Positions 18,301 to 25,692 of a stretch of DNA of 64,000 nucleotides are shown in pieces. Made by a program: the position numbers and the translations under genes. The notes beneath the pieces were generated by a model. The model worked only from the letters and a program-made list of their open reading frames with translations, made no database searches and was not told where the DNA came from. Positions within the stretch are counted from its first letter, which is position 1. Each line of letters begins with the position of its first letter. The DNA is from Catenulispora sp. MAP5-51 (GTDB taxonomy: Bacteria > Actinomycetota > Actinomycetes > Streptomycetales > Catenulisporaceae): positions 62,001 to 126,000 of the forward strand of contig NZ_JBGCCH010000022.1 of the NCBI RefSeq assembly GCF_041261205.1. The letters are read 5' to 3'.

Positions 18301-18344
18301 GGACGGCGGGTAAGTACTGCGGGGACTGTAGACCGGGGCGGCCC

Positions 18345-19439
18345 TCAGCGCAGCCCTTCGTAGGCGGCCGCGGCGATCGACAAGCCGCGGCTGTCCTGCT
18401 GTCCGCGGGGATCGAACATCTGGTTCATGGCGTAGGCGACGGTCATCCGCGACTTGGGGTCGTTCATCACCAGTGAGCCGCCCCAGCCGCCCCACCCGAA
18501 CGTGCCGCCCCAGACCCCGAAGCCCATCCCGTAGGTGGTCTGCTGTCCCAGCACGCGGTCCTGGCCGGAGTACTCCACGTGCCACGCCGGCTCGCACCCC
18601 TTCTCGGACAGCAGCCGCACTCCCCCGGCCATGCCTCCGTTGGTCAACGCGGACTGGATGAGGGCGATGCCGCGTGCGGTTCCGAAGCCGTTCGCCGCCG
18701 GGATCTCGGCACGCCGCCACGCCTCGGTGTTGGCGTCCTTGACCCGGATGCCGCCGTTCGAGGCGTAGTCGGGGCCGGCGGAGCTGAAGTCGTCCCCGTG
18801 TGAGGACGGTGGGTACAACCGCGCGACCCGGTGGTCGTCCTGGGCGGCCAGGCCGATGTGGAAGTCGGCGCCGAGCGGCCCGGCCACCTCCTCGGCGAGG
18901 AACCGGCCGAGGCTGCGCCCGCTGACCCGTCGTACTACCTCGCCGACGAGGAACCCGAACGTGATCGAGTGGTACCCCGCCGCCGTCCCGGGTTCCCACT
19001 GCGTCGGCATCGCGGCGAGCAACTCGGTGACCGCGCTCCAGTCGTACAAGTCCTCGGCGACTATCCGGCCCGGCCAGTCGGGGAGTCCGGCGGTGTGGGA
19101 GAGCAGATGCCGGACCAGGACGCTCTGCTTGCCGGCCGCTGCGAACTCCGGCCAGTAGGTAGACACGGGAGCGGAAAGGTCGAGCAGGCCTCGATCTGCG
19201 AGGATCAGCGCGCACAACGCCGTGATCGGTTTGGTCGTGGACATGACGTTCACGATCGTGTCGTGCTCCCACGGGACGGAGCGCTCGGTGTCGACGTAGC
19301 CGCCCCAGATGTCGGCCACCTGCTCGCCGTCGACGAACACCGCCGCCGAGGCGCCGAGGTCCTGTGTGTCGAGCAGTTTGGACAATGCTTCGGCGACCGC
19401 GGAGAACTCTTTCGTATACGTGCCCTGTACGTCAGCCAT
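18345..19439 (-). CDS. Serine hydrolase, class C beta-lactamase/EstB family
   Basis: 364 residues. The nucleophile motif is STTK at residues 67-70, preceded by the usual DTIVNVMS, with the tyrosine in the AGYHSITFGFLVGEVV segment and a late GWGGWGGS-type turn. There is no signal peptide, so it is probably a cytoplasmic esterase or peptidase rather than a beta-lactamase. The stop of the upstream MFS gene is 9 bp away in the same direction, so they may form an operon. Confidence 0.88.
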   Translation of the reverse strand: MADVQGTYTKEFSAVAEALSKLLDTQDLGASAAVFVDGEQVADIWGGYVDTERSVPWEHDTIVNVMSTTKPITALCALILADRGLLDLSAPVSTYWPEFAAAGKQSVLVRHLLSHTAGLPDWPGRIVAEDLYDWSAVTELLAAMPTQWEPGTAAGYHSITFGFLVGEVVRRVSGRSLGRFLAEEVAGPLGADFHIGLAAQDDHRVARLYPPSSHGDDFSSAGPDYASNGGIRVKDANTEAWRRAEIPAANGFGTARGIALIQSALTNGGMAGGVRLLSEKGCEPAWHVEYSGQDRVLGQQTTYGMGFGVWGGTFGWGGWGGSLVMNDPKSRMTVAYAMNQMFDPRGQQDSRGLSIAAAAYEGLR

Positions 19440-19448
19440 AGCCGGACG

Positions 19449-20714
19449 CTACCGCCCGAGGTGCTCCGAGTCGTTCTGATTTTCAACGGCCCGCGCGCCG
19501 AGGTGCCGGATGGCCGGCACGCACAGCATCGTGATCAGTACTCCGACCAGGATCGCGGCGGAGGCGTAGAGCGCGTGGCTGGTCCCGACCGCGTCGCTGA
19601 CCGGACCGGCCAGGGCCTGACCGATCGGGAAGGCGATCAGCGAGCCGGCGATCTCGTAGGCGGAGATGCGGTTCAGGACGGCGGCCGGGACGTGGGTCTG
19701 CACGCTGGTGGACCACATCACACCCCAGAACGCGCTGGTCGCGCCGCCAAGAGCAGCGCCGACGCAGACCTGCGGCAGCGGAAGTCCGGCAGCCAGTACC
19801 AGCGGCCACGCCGACCAGGCGAGCAGTCCGGCGGCGCCGGCACGCAGCGGATGCCGGGGCCGGAAGCGCACGCCGGCCAGTCCGCCGAGTACTCCACCGG
19901 CGCCGAAGGCCGTCCACATCAGGCCCAGCCCCGAGGCACCGTGGCGGTCGGTGACCAGGATGGTGGCCAGCGGCCGGATCGGACCCCACACGGTGATGCC
20001 CAGGACGATCCACGCCAGGATGACCGAGGGCATCCAGGTGCGGATGCGGAACTCGTGCCAGCCTTCGACGAGGTTGCGCCACGTGGACTCCTGGGTGGCC
20101 GTCCGGACCATCGGGGCCAGGCGCAGCATCAGCAGGCAGACACCGCTGACGGCGAACGTCGCGGAGTCGGCGGCCAGCACCACCGGCACGCCGGAGACCG
20201 CGATCAGCAGGCCGGCGATCGCCGGTCCGCCGAGCGTGGCCATGGCTTCGGCGACGCGGGTGACGGCGTTGGCACGTTGCAGGTCGTCGGACACCTGCGT
20301 GATGACGCTGGCCAGTCCCGGCTGGAACGCCGCGGTCGCCACCCCGGACAAGCCCGACAGGCCCATCAGCAGCCACAGCGCCGGGTGGCCGGTGGCGAAG
20401 GCGGTCGCGGCGATCGCCTGGAGGACGAACCGGGCGGCGTCGGCGCCGACCATCATGCGCTGCGGCGTGAACCGGTCGGCGAGCACTCCCCCGAACAGGA
20501 CGAACGCCGCGAACGGCAGCACCTGCGCGGCAAGCACCAACCCGACGCCGGTGGTGCCGTAGCCGAGGCTCACGACGCCGTAGAGCAGTGCGACCGGGAG
20601 CATGGAGTCGCCCAGGAGCGAGACCAGGCGCGCGGTGAAGTACAGCCGGAAGTCCCGGTTCCACAAGCGGGGCCGCGCGGGCGGCAGCCGGACGTCACAG
20701 GTCGCCGTCGTCAA
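19449..20714 (-). CDS. MFS transporter, MFS_3/EntS-like
   Basis: 421 residues, 12 predicted helices. RDFRLYFTARLVSLLGDSM at the start and GGVLADRFTPQRMMVGAD (motif A) fit the EntS/MefA-like branch of small exporters. The substrate is unknown. A GGTCTAGACC palindrome lies 18-27 bp before the start codon, suggesting control by a GntR-type regulator. It is probably cotranscribed with the serine hydrolase. Confidence 0.88.
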   Translation of the reverse strand: MTTATCDVRLPPARPRLWNRDFRLYFTARLVSLLGDSMLPVALLYGVVSLGYGTTGVGLVLAAQVLPFAAFVLFGGVLADRFTPQRMMVGADAARFVLQAIAATAFATGHPALWLLMGLSGLSGVATAAFQPGLASVITQVSDDLQRANAVTRVAEAMATLGGPAIAGLLIAVSGVPVVLAADSATFAVSGVCLLMLRLAPMVRTATQESTWRNLVEGWHEFRIRTWMPSVILAWIVLGITVWGPIRPLATILVTDRHGASGLGLMWTAFGAGGVLGGLAGVRFRPRHPLRAGAAGLLAWSAWPLVLAAGLPLPQVCVGAALGGATSAFWGVMWSTSVQTHVPAAVLNRISAYEIAGSLIAFPIGQALAGPVSDAVGTSHALYASAAILVGVLITMLCVPAIRHLGARAVENQNDSEHLGR

Positions 20715-20730
20715 GGCGCCCCACCCCTTT

Positions 20731-20742
20731 AGGTCTAGACCA
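20731..20742. promoter_or_regulatory. GntR (HutC/DasR)-type operator candidate
   Basis: AGGTCTAGACCA contains a perfect 10-bp palindrome GGTCTAGACC and differs by one base from TGGTCTAGACCA, the core bound by DasR-like GntR regulators. It sits 17 bp upstream of the MFS start codon on the minus strand. No GntR gene lies in the window. Confidence 0.6.
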
Positions 20743-20940
20743 ATGGCGCAAACGTAGGGAGAACGCGATCAGCCGCGCAAGATATTTCGGGGAATGGCCG
20801 CGAACTGCGGTGATCAGTGGGAATCCGATGATCGTCTCTTAGACGTCGGCGGCGGGTGACAATGGGCTGCCGCGCGCCGCCCCCGACACTCGCTCCCCCT
20901 CGCCCCCGCTCCGTACGACCTCCGCCCGGAAGGCCATCGC

Positions 20941-22089
20941 ATGCCAGTGCCCTTGCCCGACGCCGCCTCCGTCCTGCTGCTGCCGCCGGACGCCGCCGAG
21001 GTCGCCTGCGTGGCGCGCGGTGTCATCTCCGCCGTGGCTCCGGAGGGCGGGCTGACCGGGCTGCAGCAGACGTTGCTGGCCGCCATGTTCCATTCGCTGA
21101 CCGGGTTCGACATCGATCCGCTGGCGGTGCAGGCCGAGCTGGCCGGCAAGCCGTACAGCGCGACGGAGTTCGCCGAGGACCTCCACCGGCGCAACGCGGC
21201 GTTCCGGGGGCGGATCGTGCAGACGATGGTCACCGCCGAGCTGGTGCTCTTCCCGTTGCCGGCTCAGGTGGCCAGCCGGGTAGCAAAGTTCGCCGCGGAG
21301 CTGTCCGTCCACGACGACCTGGAGGACGTGCTGCACGGCCATGCCGACTCCGGACGCCGCCTGGCCTCGATCGACTTCGACCGCAACGGGTACCTGCACG
21401 ACTTCGACGTCCAGCACACCACGCAACTGCACGTCGGCGACGGCGCGCTGACCGGGCCCTGGACGCCGGTGGAGAACGATCCGGCGCTGGCCGCGCGCTG
21501 GGCCTCGCTCGGCGACCTGCCGGCCGGGACGCTGGGCCGGGGCGTGTACGACTTCTACCGCACCCGCGGCTTCTCCTTCCCCGGCTCCCCCGGCTCGGCC
21601 CCGCCGCTGCTGGCCCAGCACGACTGGGTGCACATCCTGGCCGACTACGGCACCCGGGTCGAATCAGAGATCGAGGTCTTCGCCTTCATCGCCCGCGCCA
21701 ACGACGACCTGCACGCGTTCTCGCTGCTGGCCATGGTGGTGAGCCTGTTCGAGACCGGCGCGCTGGCCTCGGGGGCCGGGTTGTTCGAGGCCGACCGGGG
21801 GCACCTGTCGCAGCCGGGGATGGCGGCGCGCTTCGGCGACGCGCTTCGGCGCGCGGCGCTGTGCACCGGGAGCAACGACTTCATGGCCACCGACTGGTTC
21901 GCGGTCGCCGACAAGCCGGTGGACGTGCTGCGCAAGGAGTTGCTGCTGGCGCCCAAGAGCCCTGAGGCGGTCGGGGCCGGCAGCGTCGGGCCGTGGGATG
22001 CTGCAGGCATCAGCCCGTTCCAGCTCAACGCCGGGCGCAAGCTGGCCGAGGCCGAAGGGCGGGAGTACACGGGGCCCACCTTAGGCTGA
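20941..22089 (+). CDS. Uncharacterised protein with COQ4-type metal-binding motif
   Basis: 382 residues, soluble. HDWVH at residues 227-231 is followed by exactly 11 residues and then Glu243, which is the HDxxH-x11-E pattern that binds the metal in COQ4 proteins. The region after it (IEVFAFIARANDDLHAFSLLAMVVSLFETG) is also COQ4-like helical. The N-terminal 160 residues resemble a helical TerB-like bundle. Actinomycetes use menaquinone, so a ubiquinone role is unlikely; a lipid- or quinone-binding role is inferred. Confidence 0.7.
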   Translation: MPVPLPDAASVLLLPPDAAEVACVARGVISAVAPEGGLTGLQQTLLAAMFHSLTGFDIDPLAVQAELAGKPYSATEFAEDLHRRNAAFRGRIVQTMVTAELVLFPLPAQVASRVAKFAAELSVHDDLEDVLHGHADSGRRLASIDFDRNGYLHDFDVQHTTQLHVGDGALTGPWTPVENDPALAARWASLGDLPAGTLGRGVYDFYRTRGFSFPGSPGSAPPLLAQHDWVHILADYGTRVESEIEVFAFIARANDDLHAFSLLAMVVSLFETGALASGAGLFEADRGHLSQPGMAARFGDALRRAALCTGSNDFMATDWFAVADKPVDVLRKELLLAPKSPEAVGAGSVGPWDAAGISPFQLNAGRKLAEAEGREYTGPTLG

Positions 22090-22099
22090 GGGGTTTGTG

Positions 22100-22256
22100 A
22101 TGGCCGAGGAGTTCGACCACACCGACGAGCGTCTTCGCACCTTCATCGCCGCGCAGCCGATGTACTTCGTGGCGTCGGCGCCGGTGGACGGCGGGCATGG
22201 ACAGGCTGCCGGGGCTGGAGGCGGATCATCCGCTGCCGATTGCGGTCATGCGGTAG
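22100..22256 (+). pseudogene. Remnant of a pyridoxamine 5'-phosphate oxidase-family gene, middle deleted
   Basis: The first 30 or so codons (MAEEFDHTDERLRTFIAAQP then MYFVASAPV) match the conserved start of PPOX-fold flavoproteins. After 22190 the frame shifts and a second frame reads MDRLPGLEADHPLPIAVMR to a TAG at 22254, which matches the usual C-terminal end of the same family. The roughly 130-160 codons between are gone, so this is an internal deletion that joined both ends out of frame. Confidence 0.7.
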
Positions 22257-22292
22257 GCGGGCCGGTCCGCTTGGGTACACGCCGGCCGTAGG

Positions 22293-22376
22293 GCTGGAGG
22301 TAGTGCTGGAGGTAGCGCCGGAGGTCGTACCAGAGGTAGAACGGGAGACCGTCTCTGAGCTGGCCTTGGAGGCCGT
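22293..22376. repeat. 12-bp degenerate tandem repeat array R3 (seven units)
   Basis: Period-12 units of the type GCTGGAGGTAGC, decaying toward the right, beginning 36 bp after the PPOX remnant and ending 4 bp before the stop of the minus-strand gene at 22381. The polarity is sense with respect to the remnant. Confidence 0.75.
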
Positions 22377-22380
22377 CCGG

Positions 22381-22590
22381 TCAAGCCCGTCCGAACCCTT
22401 CGACCCACTCGTCCTGATCGACCGTGTACTCGTCGATCGTGAAGCATTCCGGTTCGTCGGCGAAGCCCGGCAGAAGGCGTGCCGAGGTGATACGGGCCTC
22501 GGCCTTGGCCCTGGAGGAGTAGACGCCGAGCAGCTTCGCGTCGTCACGGGCGTTCTGATGCGCGACGTGCCACAGAAGGAAGACCGCCAC
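22381..22590 (-). CDS. Small conserved hypothetical protein
   Basis: 69 residues. The layout VFLLWHVAH...DDAKLLGVYSSRAKAEARIT...FTIDEYTVDQDEWVEGF is a recurrent small actinomycete domain that looks like a beta-alpha-beta module with a conserved DEYTVDQDEW end. It is related in pattern to the 58-residue protein at 15433. No function is known to me. Confidence 0.75.
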   Translation of the reverse strand: MAVFLLWHVAHQNARDDAKLLGVYSSRAKAEARITSARLLPGFADEPECFTIDEYTVDQDEWVEGFGRA

Positions 22591-22622
22591 CGTCGCATCC
22601 TACGAGGGCCCGGGAAAGGGGC

Positions 22623-22655
22623 GAGGCCCAGGGTTTTGCCCGCCCTGGGCCCCTC
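22623..22655 (-). terminator. Strong hairpin after the tRNA-like RNAs
   Basis: GAGGCCCAGGG and CCCTGGGCCCCTC form an 11-bp stem with one bulge and a 9-nt loop. A second small hairpin (CCACAC/GTGTGG) lies at 22655-22671. It is placed to end minus-strand transcription through the two RNAs, or to act in both directions between these and the small gene. Confidence 0.65.
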
Positions 22656-22688
22656 CACACGGTGAGTGTGGTGCCGTCGTGGTGCGCA

Positions 22689-22824
22689 CGCCGATGGCGT
22701 TTAAGAAAGCAGGTAAGGCTGAGGCACCGCGCTCTTCCTATTGAGCTATCCCCGCATGAGAGAGCAGGGAACGGGGCTCGAACCCGCAACCTCGGTGTGT
22801 AACCCGCTTCCGGTCGATCCGGCG
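22689..22824 (-). ncRNA. Permuted tRNA-like RNA II (candidate Y RNA of the YrlA type)
   Basis: Read on the minus strand, the 3' tRNA half comes first: stem strand CACCG (22797-22793), 5-nt variable loop, T-arm GCGGGTTCGAGCCCCGT (22787-22771) and acceptor strand TCCCTGC (22770-22764). An 8-nt spacer follows, then the 5' half: GCGGGGA (22755-22749), a D-arm with GCTC/GAGC, and CGGTG (22729-22725). Acceptor strands pair 7 of 7 (one wobble) and the anticodon-type stem 5 of 5, but only in this permuted order. Outer sequences pair as a terminal helix with one bulged G (22817-22824 with 22689-22695). The exact ends are inferred. Confidence 0.72.
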
Positions 22825-22829
22825 ATGGA

Positions 22830-22988
22830 CGGCGAGGACTGAGCTTGGAGCGAGAGTCTGAAACTGCTCACTGCTGCCTCTACCTACTTGGGCTACCTCC
22901 GCACGCTTATGCAGAGGGAGGGATTCGAACCCCCACTGTCACAGTGTTCGTAAAATTCAGGCGTCACATTAAGCTTGGTCGCTCGCCG
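22830..22988 (-). ncRNA. Permuted tRNA-like RNA I (candidate Y RNA of the YrlA type)
   Basis: Minus-strand order: stem strand CACTGT (22946-22941), variable region, T-arm GGGGGTTCGAATCCCTC (22934-22918), acceptor strand CCTCTGC (22917-22911), an 8-nt spacer, acceptor strand GCGGAGG (22902-22896), D-arm (22895-22876) and GCAGTG (22874-22869). The acceptor pairs 7 of 7 and the lower stem 6 of 6 with one wobble. Further outer pairing (CTGAA/TTCAG, then GAGCGA/TCGCTC or CGGCGAG/CTCGCCG) closes the 5' and 3' ends into one long stem, as in Y RNAs. It begins about 18 nt after the stop of the gene at 23006. Confidence 0.72.
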
Positions 22989-23005
22989 CCGATCCTAGCG
23001 AAACC

Positions 23006-23740
23006 TCAGGCGAAGAGGTAACCGAATACGGCCTCGCCGACGCGCTGGTCGGTGACCTCGAAGGTGTTGGCCTCCTCGCGGGCGAACTTCACCGCCTGGC
23101 TCAGCTTCTCGACCCGCTCCACGAGCTCGTTGACGCGCTGCGCCGGCAGGGCGCCGGAGAACTTGGTCTGCGTCCAGTAGCCGATGGCGACGTCCTCGTA
23201 GTAGACCTCGACCTGGGCCGGGTGCTTCTCGGTGGCCTCGGCCTTGACGTGGTTGCGCGGCACCTTCTTGGTGCGCAGCGTGCGCACCGACTCGGTGCGG
23301 TACCAGTCCGTGGACGGGTCGGCAGACCAGGACTCGGCGGCGTCGAGCACGGGCAGCTTCTTGACGAAGGTGTTCAGGTCGGCGAGCTGCTTCTCCAGGA
23401 AGAGCAGGTAGGACACCGGCACGTCGCGCAGCAGCGTGGTGCCCTCCACGACGACGTCGGCGTGCGCCACGCAGTTGGCCCAGTCCTTGGTGGCGGTGAC
23501 GTCGAACAGGCGGGTCAGGCCCGTGGCGATCTGGCGCAGCACGTCCTCGGCCTTGACCTGCACGCGGGTGGACTCCGGGGGCAGCTGCTCGCCGTCCTCG
23601 TCCTTGGGCTGGTAGGTCCGGCTCAGTCCGGTGAGCAGGGGCTGCTTCTGGACGTCGTGGTGGGCCTGGGTGAGTTCGGCGTAGGACTTGCTCTTGACAC
23701 CTTTTTCGATCGCGATGATCTGGCTGAGTTTCGTGGCCAT
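23006..23740 (-). CDS. Conserved protein of unknown function upstream of the tRNA-like RNAs
   Basis: 244 residues from the ATG at 23740 (MATKLSQIIAIEKGVKSKSY), with GGGGGGAA upstream. It is soluble and charged, with clear conserved-looking stretches (FDVTATKDWANCVAHADVVV, VPRNHVKAEATEKHPAQVEV, IGYWTQTKFSGALPAQRVNE) and a helical C-terminus. I recognise it as a widespread actinomycete protein type without a known role. The two permuted tRNA-like RNAs start directly after its stop on the same strand, so cotranscription and a functional link (RNA binding or processing) are reasonable but untested. Confidence 0.75.
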   Translation of the reverse strand: MATKLSQIIAIEKGVKSKSYAELTQAHHDVQKQPLLTGLSRTYQPKDEDGEQLPPESTRVQVKAEDVLRQIATGLTRLFDVTATKDWANCVAHADVVVEGTTLLRDVPVSYLLFLEKQLADLNTFVKKLPVLDAAESWSADPSTDWYRTESVRTLRTKKVPRNHVKAEATEKHPAQVEVYYEDVAIGYWTQTKFSGALPAQRVNELVERVEKLSQAVKFAREEANTFEVTDQRVGEAVFGYLFA

Positions 23741-23958
23741 GATGGTTCCCCCCATGCGCTAGGGCATGTCGTGAGTCTGATGTGTTGCTGAGGCAGAGCC
23801 TATGGACGGGTGCCGACAGTCCGTACGTCGGGTCGGCCGGTCCATGGCGTGGACATGATGATGACAGACCGGGCGGGAACGGATGTAGGCAATTTCGCCG
23901 TCGCGGTAACGGTTTCCGGATCTTCCGCGGCGGGTGCCGGTGCGTCGTCGAGTTTTGA

Positions 23959-23987
23959 TTGACTGACTGGATCAGTCATCTTATGCT
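23959..23987 (+). promoter_or_regulatory. Promoter with palindromic operator in its spacer
   Basis: TTGACT (23959-23964), a 17-bp spacer and TATGCT (23982-23987) form a near-consensus sigma-70-type promoter. TGACTGGATCAGTCA (23964-23978) is a perfect palindrome inside the spacer, the classic position for a TetR-type repressor. It serves the membrane transferase that starts at 24009. Confidence 0.75.
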
Positions 23988-24008
23988 GCCAGGCGATGGG
24001 GGTGTTCG

Positions 24009-25595
24009 ATGACGACGGGGGGATCGGTCGCTGTGGGTGTTGATACGGAAGAGATTCAGGAGCCTGTGAGGGCCGCGATCGACGGCGGTGGCATCGCCTG
24101 GCGTCCGATCGCGCTGATGGCGGCCGTCGCCGGAGCGTTCCACCTGATGGTGGCGACGCGGTACGGCTGGCACCACGATGAGTTCTACTACGTCATCTGC
24201 GGTCGGCATCCGGCGTTCGGTTACGTCGACCAGCCGCCGGCGGCGCCCTTGCTGGCCCGGTTCGCGGACGCGGCCGGCGGCTTGTTCGGCGTGCGGCTGC
24301 TGGCGATCGTCGCGCAGCTTGTCTGCATCGTGTTGACCGGCGTGCTGGCGTCGCAGTTCGGGGCACGGCGTGCGGCCCAGACGTTGGCGGCCGCGGCGGT
24401 GGCGGCGTGTCCGGTATTCGTGGCCGCGTCGATGTTGTTCGGGACGACGGTGCTGGACCAGGCGGCGTGGGCGGCGGTGTTCGTACTGGTGACGTGTGCG
24501 CTGCGGGAGAACCGGGTGCGCTGGTGGGCGGCCTCCGGCGCGGTGGCGGGGCTCGGGTTCGAGGGGAAGAACACGATCGCGGTGCTGGTGCTCGGTATCG
24601 CGGTGGGCGTCGTTGTCCATCGGCGGGAGGTGGTGCGTACGCCGGGGCCGTGGGTCGCGTGGGCGGTGGCGGGGGTGCTGGCGGCGCCGAACGTCGTGTG
24701 GGACGCGCTGCACGGCTGGCCGAACCTGACGATGGACCACACGCTGTCGCAGCAGCAGGGCGGGCCGCTGGGTTCGCTGGCCAGGATGCCGGAGCTGCCG
24801 CTGTTGCTCGCCGGGCCGCCGCTGATCGGCCTGTGGTGGCTGGGTCTGCGCTGGCTGCGCTCGCCGGAGGGCCGGGCGCACCGGTGGCTGGTTCCGACGG
24901 CGGCGGTGGTGACGGCGGTGTTCGTGTGCGGCGGCGGCAAGGTCTACTACCCGGCGCCGCTGTTGATGCCGCTGTTCGCGGCCGGGGCTGTCGCTGCTCC
25001 GATCCAGTGGTATCCGCGGCGGGGCCTTCGTTCGGCGGTTGACGGTGCGGGACAATCGACGCGAGGGTGGTTGTCCCCCGGATTGGGGCGGGGTGGGAGG
25101 GGGGTCGCGATATCAGCCCTCGTCGCCGCCGTCATCGGCCTGCCGATCCTGCCCCCGGCCGCGTCCACGGCGCTGCGCTTCGTCAATCCCGAGCTGATGC
25201 AGACCTACGGCTGGCCGCGGTTCACGCACGAGGTCGCCGTCGCGGCGGCGGCGCAGCCGGCGAGTGTGCCGATCTTCACCAGCGACTTCGGGGAGGCCGG
25301 CGCGCTGACCATCCTGGGCCCCGGTGCGGGCCTGCGGCGCCCCGTCTACAGCGGCCACGACAACTACGTGTACTGGGGTCCGCCGGCCGGCACGCCGGAC
25401 ACGGTGCTGTGCGTCGGCAAGTTCCCGGCGGGGTATCTGAGCCGCTTTTGGGGACAGGTCACCGAGGTGGCACCGATCACCCTTCCCGCCGGCCTGAAGA
25501 ACGCCGAGACCGACCGGCACGCCGCGATCTACCTGTGCCGTCAGCCGCGCGGGACGTGGGCGCAGTTGTGGCCCCAGTTGCACCACGTGGACTAG
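24009..25595 (+). CDS. GT39/ArnT-like membrane glycosyltransferase
   Basis: 528 residues with about ten membrane helices. The first external loop carries HHDEFYY (Asp57, Glu58), the acidic pair that marks dolichyl-phosphate-mannose and ArnT-type transferases, followed by GYVDQPPAAPLLARF. Such enzymes use polyprenyl-phosphate sugars to glycosylate proteins or envelope lipids outside the membrane. The C-terminal 170 residues form an extracytoplasmic domain. Expression is probably repressed through the operator at 23964. Confidence 0.85.
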   Translation: MTTGGSVAVGVDTEEIQEPVRAAIDGGGIAWRPIALMAAVAGAFHLMVATRYGWHHDEFYYVICGRHPAFGYVDQPPAAPLLARFADAAGGLFGVRLLAIVAQLVCIVLTGVLASQFGARRAAQTLAAAAVAACPVFVAASMLFGTTVLDQAAWAAVFVLVTCALRENRVRWWAASGAVAGLGFEGKNTIAVLVLGIAVGVVVHRREVVRTPGPWVAWAVAGVLAAPNVVWDALHGWPNLTMDHTLSQQQGGPLGSLARMPELPLLLAGPPLIGLWWLGLRWLRSPEGRAHRWLVPTAAVVTAVFVCGGGKVYYPAPLLMPLFAAGAVAAPIQWYPRRGLRSAVDGAGQSTRGWLSPGLGRGGRGVAISALVAAVIGLPILPPAASTALRFVNPELMQTYGWPRFTHEVAVAAAAQPASVPIFTSDFGEAGALTILGPGAGLRRPVYSGHDNYVYWGPPAGTPDTVLCVGKFPAGYLSRFWGQVTEVAPITLPAGLKNAETDRHAAIYLCRQPRGTWAQLWPQLHHVD

Positions 25596-25692
25596 CGGGG
25601 CTGTGCCAAGCGGAAGCGGCATGCAACCTCGGTCCCGCGGCCGGCGTCGTGGTGGGTTGATGAGCAGGTGACGGCGGCAGTGAGGGGAACCG

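Noticed and set aside
22764-22902. One intron-containing tRNA made from the 5' half at 22902 and the 3' half at 22797-22764
   Set aside because: The acceptor would have a mismatch and two wobbles and the anticodon stem a mismatch, while the permuted pairing inside each unit is complete.
22680-22990. Ordinary tRNA genes suggested by two GTTCGA T-loops
   Set aside because: Neither T-arm has a matching acceptor strand or D-arm upstream in the normal order.
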